Shown: one piece after another, positions 5,701-6,369 of the stretch
How positions within the stretch are numbered: the first letter of the stretch is position 1
Layout of the letters: each line of letters begins with the position of its first letter
Source of the DNA: an uncultured Verrucomicrobiota bacterium
Lineage (GTDB): Bacteria; Verrucomicrobiota; Kiritimatiellia; RFP12; UBA1067
Assembly: GCA_946615275.1 (NCBI GenBank)
Contig: CAMOHV010000077.1
Coordinates: forward strand, 1 to 6,369
Direction: 5' to 3'
Length of the DNA stretch: 6,369 nt
Made by a program: the position numbers and the translations under genes
The notes under the pieces: model-generated
Seen by the model: the letters and a program-made list of their open reading frames with translations, nothing else
The model's database searches: none
Told to the model about the DNA's origin: nothing

Positions 5701-6369
5701 TCGCTGCAGGACTGCATCGACGTGAACTTCTACATGAGCGACTTCGCGGGAGCGCAGGCGGACTACACCGTCGAGTGCGACGGGAAGGCGGTCTCCGGGG
5801 AGGTCGTGGAATCGGCCGGCGGCCAGCCCTCCAAGGTGAGGTACGTCGTCGCCAGCCGCGCCGCCAAGGAGATGGGCGACGAGGTGCACGTGGTCGTGAA
5901 GCACGGCGACAACGTGATCAAGGACGCCACGTACTCCGTGAAGGGCTACTGCGACGCGGTCATCGGCGACAAGACGGGCAAGTACGCCGACAACCTCGTG
6001 GACCTCTGCAAGGCCACGCTCGACTACGGCAGCCATGCCCAGGAAGCCTTCAACTACAAGGCGGACGCCCCCGTGAACGGCGGCACCGACGTCTCAGACT
6101 GGGCGAGCGTCACCGCCCCGACCTACGACGCGGACAAGGAGGACGGCAGCGAGCTCGTCACCGGCGTCACCCTGTCGCTCGTGACCACCTCCAAGACCCA
6201 GCTCGTCGCGAGGTTCAAGACCACCGCCACGAGCCCCGACGGCTTCAGCGCCACGGTCGACGGCGTCGAGGTCCCCGAGCCCCTTGACCTCGAGAACGGC
6301 AAGATAAAGGTGGTCGTCACGGGCATCGCAGCGAAGGACCTGGACGCCAAGAAGGCCATTGTGCTCACC
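2734..6369 (+). CDS. Large secreted AGIGGG-repeat surface protein, C-terminus beyond the window
   Basis: The frame is open for 1212 codons and leaves the right edge without a stop. Residues 1-33 form a signal peptide: RK near the start, a hydrophobic core (about 11-27), and a likely cut after AQA (31) or AHA (33). Residues about 45-138 are a non-repeated cap (WYVVNSS, NIILCDGVKLYL, LNIYGQSG). Residues 139-812 hold about 21 copies of a Gly-rich module, roughly G-G-x-V-T-A-x-G-G-x-x-A-A-G-I-G-G-G, most likely a beta-helix or similar beta-solenoid. Residues 886-941 carry Cys/His pairs (C886/H888, C904/C907, C938/C941). Residues about 985-1112 form a beta-rich module ending in LDYGSHAQEAFNY, a type common in Coriobacteriia and Firmicutes surface proteins. 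No anchor is visible, so it may lie beyond the edge. A surface adhesin or carbohydrate-contacting role is only a guess from architecture. Codon use becomes markedly more GC-rich from about residue 910 onward. Confidence 0.9.
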   Translation, partial: MNATSVSRKAIYSVVAIVAALLAVAAAPAQAHAVDNVSYVERYWSGTQVVSVPKTANNCFPIDDDTEGLEDGAWYVVNSSVDSNERLIVKGTANIILCDGVKLYLEDGINVPEGKTLNIYGQSGGSGELHCDADTNFNAAIGANDEKGDCGTINIHGGIILADAKNMGEDAAGIGGGDDGNGGNVTIFDGNVTAIGAVCGAGIGGGDHDDKGGSNGTTTIYGGIVNATGGTNAAGIGGSETGNGGTIIIEGGNVTATGGADAAGIGGGMNGNGGTITINGGIVNATGGSASSNGGAGIGGGGKGSSGTIKITGGEVTAQGGANAAGIGGGDEGAVDTITIFGDKVKATGGSQNGDGGAGIGGGNERGGGEITIYRGEVTAQGGADAAGIGGGDNGGGGTIVVFNGTVNATGGKYGAGIGGGQGQSGGTTKILGGSVTAQGGEYGAGIGGGQKGDGGTIEVDDGDAVVIATGGTDSAGIGGGEDGDGGTINIKRGNVTANGGVGGAGIGGGDGVGVTEAGNSGNITISGGTVNATGGAKGAGIGGGNSGDSGNSGTITISGGTVIATGGGESADNENPKGAAAIGGGNAQSGGAINITGGEVTARASYRSAGIGGGGEASGGNITITGGIVKAYGGAMGKNYRYIYPEGGAGIGGGYTKDGGTVTIGGSATVEAHGAEGAAGIGGGREGKSGTIVINGGTVDASTGQHGGAGIGSGFICRDSGTTVNVTINGGIVKAVGGASVLQSATDTVKYFWSHPGAGIGAGGCSDYMNRDDREYHSYFTGSINLNGGTIDAFVGNNDVGLSNAAIGGIELGDTATITVKGGCTVKVHTGSALMKATEVKLEDAGGYSSRVRNLSNTSEIASTDQRVAWCKGENGPSELLIEPCKHESAAYVDNGDDHSYTCPHCAYSRNNEAHAYSEPVWAWAGDDSTPTARFTCGECAHAETVDATVSGPTPVGGKAVYTITATFQGRDYSTTVEVDLARFTYSLSLQDCIDVNFYMSDFAGAQADYTVECDGKAVSGEVVESAGGQPSKVRYVVASRAAKEMGDEVHVVVKHGDNVIKDATYSVKGYCDAVIGDKTGKYADNLVDLCKATLDYGSHAQEAFNYKADAPVNGGTDVSDWASVTAPTYDADKEDGSELVTGVTLSLVTTSKTQLVARFKTTATSPDGFSATVDGVEVPEPLDLENGKIKVVVTGIAAKDLDAKKAIVLT
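3148..5169 (+). repeat. Coding array of about 21 AGIGGG modules
   Basis: AGIGGG or a close variant begins at residues 139, 172, 201, 234, 263, 296, 325, 358, 387, 416, 445, 476, 505, 540, 581, 610, 650, 680, 710, 759 and 807 of the secreted protein. The base unit is 29 residues (87 bp), and many steps are 33. From 540 onward the steps widen (41, 40, 49, 48) and the motif decays to AAIGGG, AGIGSG and AGIGAG. The DNA units are similar enough (GCCGGCATCGGCGGCGGC recurs) that slippage or recombination could change the copy number. Confidence 0.9.
5389..5559 (+). other. Cys/His module of the secreted protein
   Basis: Residues 886-942 contain CKHE, then H900 and CPHC (904-907), then an EAHAYSEPVWAWAGDD stretch and CGEC (938-941). 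The two C-x2-C pairs 34 residues apart look like a zinc ribbon. The H-x-Y...W-x-W-x-x-D...F-T-C-x-x-C pattern is a recurring linker module in Firmicutes and Coriobacteriia surface proteins. Its function is unknown; metal binding or disulphides are both possible outside the cell. Confidence 0.6.

Noticed and set aside
4954..6036. Minus-strand open frame of 360 codons
   Set aside because: It lies opposite the conserved C-terminal module of the secreted protein. The high third-position GC of that module removes stop codons on the other strand.

Overview
The window is high-GC DNA, richest in GC at both ends. It most resembles an accessory region of a gut actinobacterium of the class Coriobacteriia (Eggerthellaceae-like). 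The basis is the strong G/C third-position bias, a large secreted Gly/Ala-rich repeat protein with a C-terminal module common in Coriobacteriia and Firmicutes surface proteins, a DUF4143-type ATPase, and short hairpin repeats between genes. This placement is an inference; no marker gene is present.

Layout. (1) Positions 1-833 hold no convincing gene. They carry repeated sequence: a 94-bp hairpin element (151-244) with a tandem duplication of its right arm, three copies of a GGGGCATAA hairpin about 104 bp apart (287-324, 392-429, 496-528), a 23-bp perfect palindrome (375-397), a fragment of the 94-bp element (542-562), and a 35-bp promoter-like box (787-821). (2) Positions 834-2204, minus strand, encode a P-loop ATPase of the AAA_14/DUF4143 family. 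(3) Positions 2205-2733 are a divergent intergenic region. Next to the ATPase start it has three copies of a 13-bp sequence at an exact 34-bp period. Further on are a second 94-bp hairpin element (2425-2518) and an identical second 35-bp box (2572-2606). That box reads TTGCGC, 17 bp, TATAAA and is the best candidate promoter for the next gene. (4) From 2734 to beyond the right edge, plus strand, runs one open frame of at least 1212 codons. It encodes a secreted protein with a signal peptide, about 21 AGIGGG-type repeats, a Cys/His module and a beta-rich C-terminal module.

Relations between parts. The ATPase and the secreted protein are divergent and have no obvious functional link. The ATPase lies between two direct-repeat blocks with the same order (94-bp element, then 35-bp box), so it looks like a cassette inserted beside, or between duplicated, surface-protein promoters. 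Recombination between the 35-bp boxes would remove 1785 bp including the ATPase. The giant gene also changes codon use sharply near 5460-5640 (about 75% to about 96% G/C at third positions), which suggests that its C-terminal part has a different recent origin from its repeat region.
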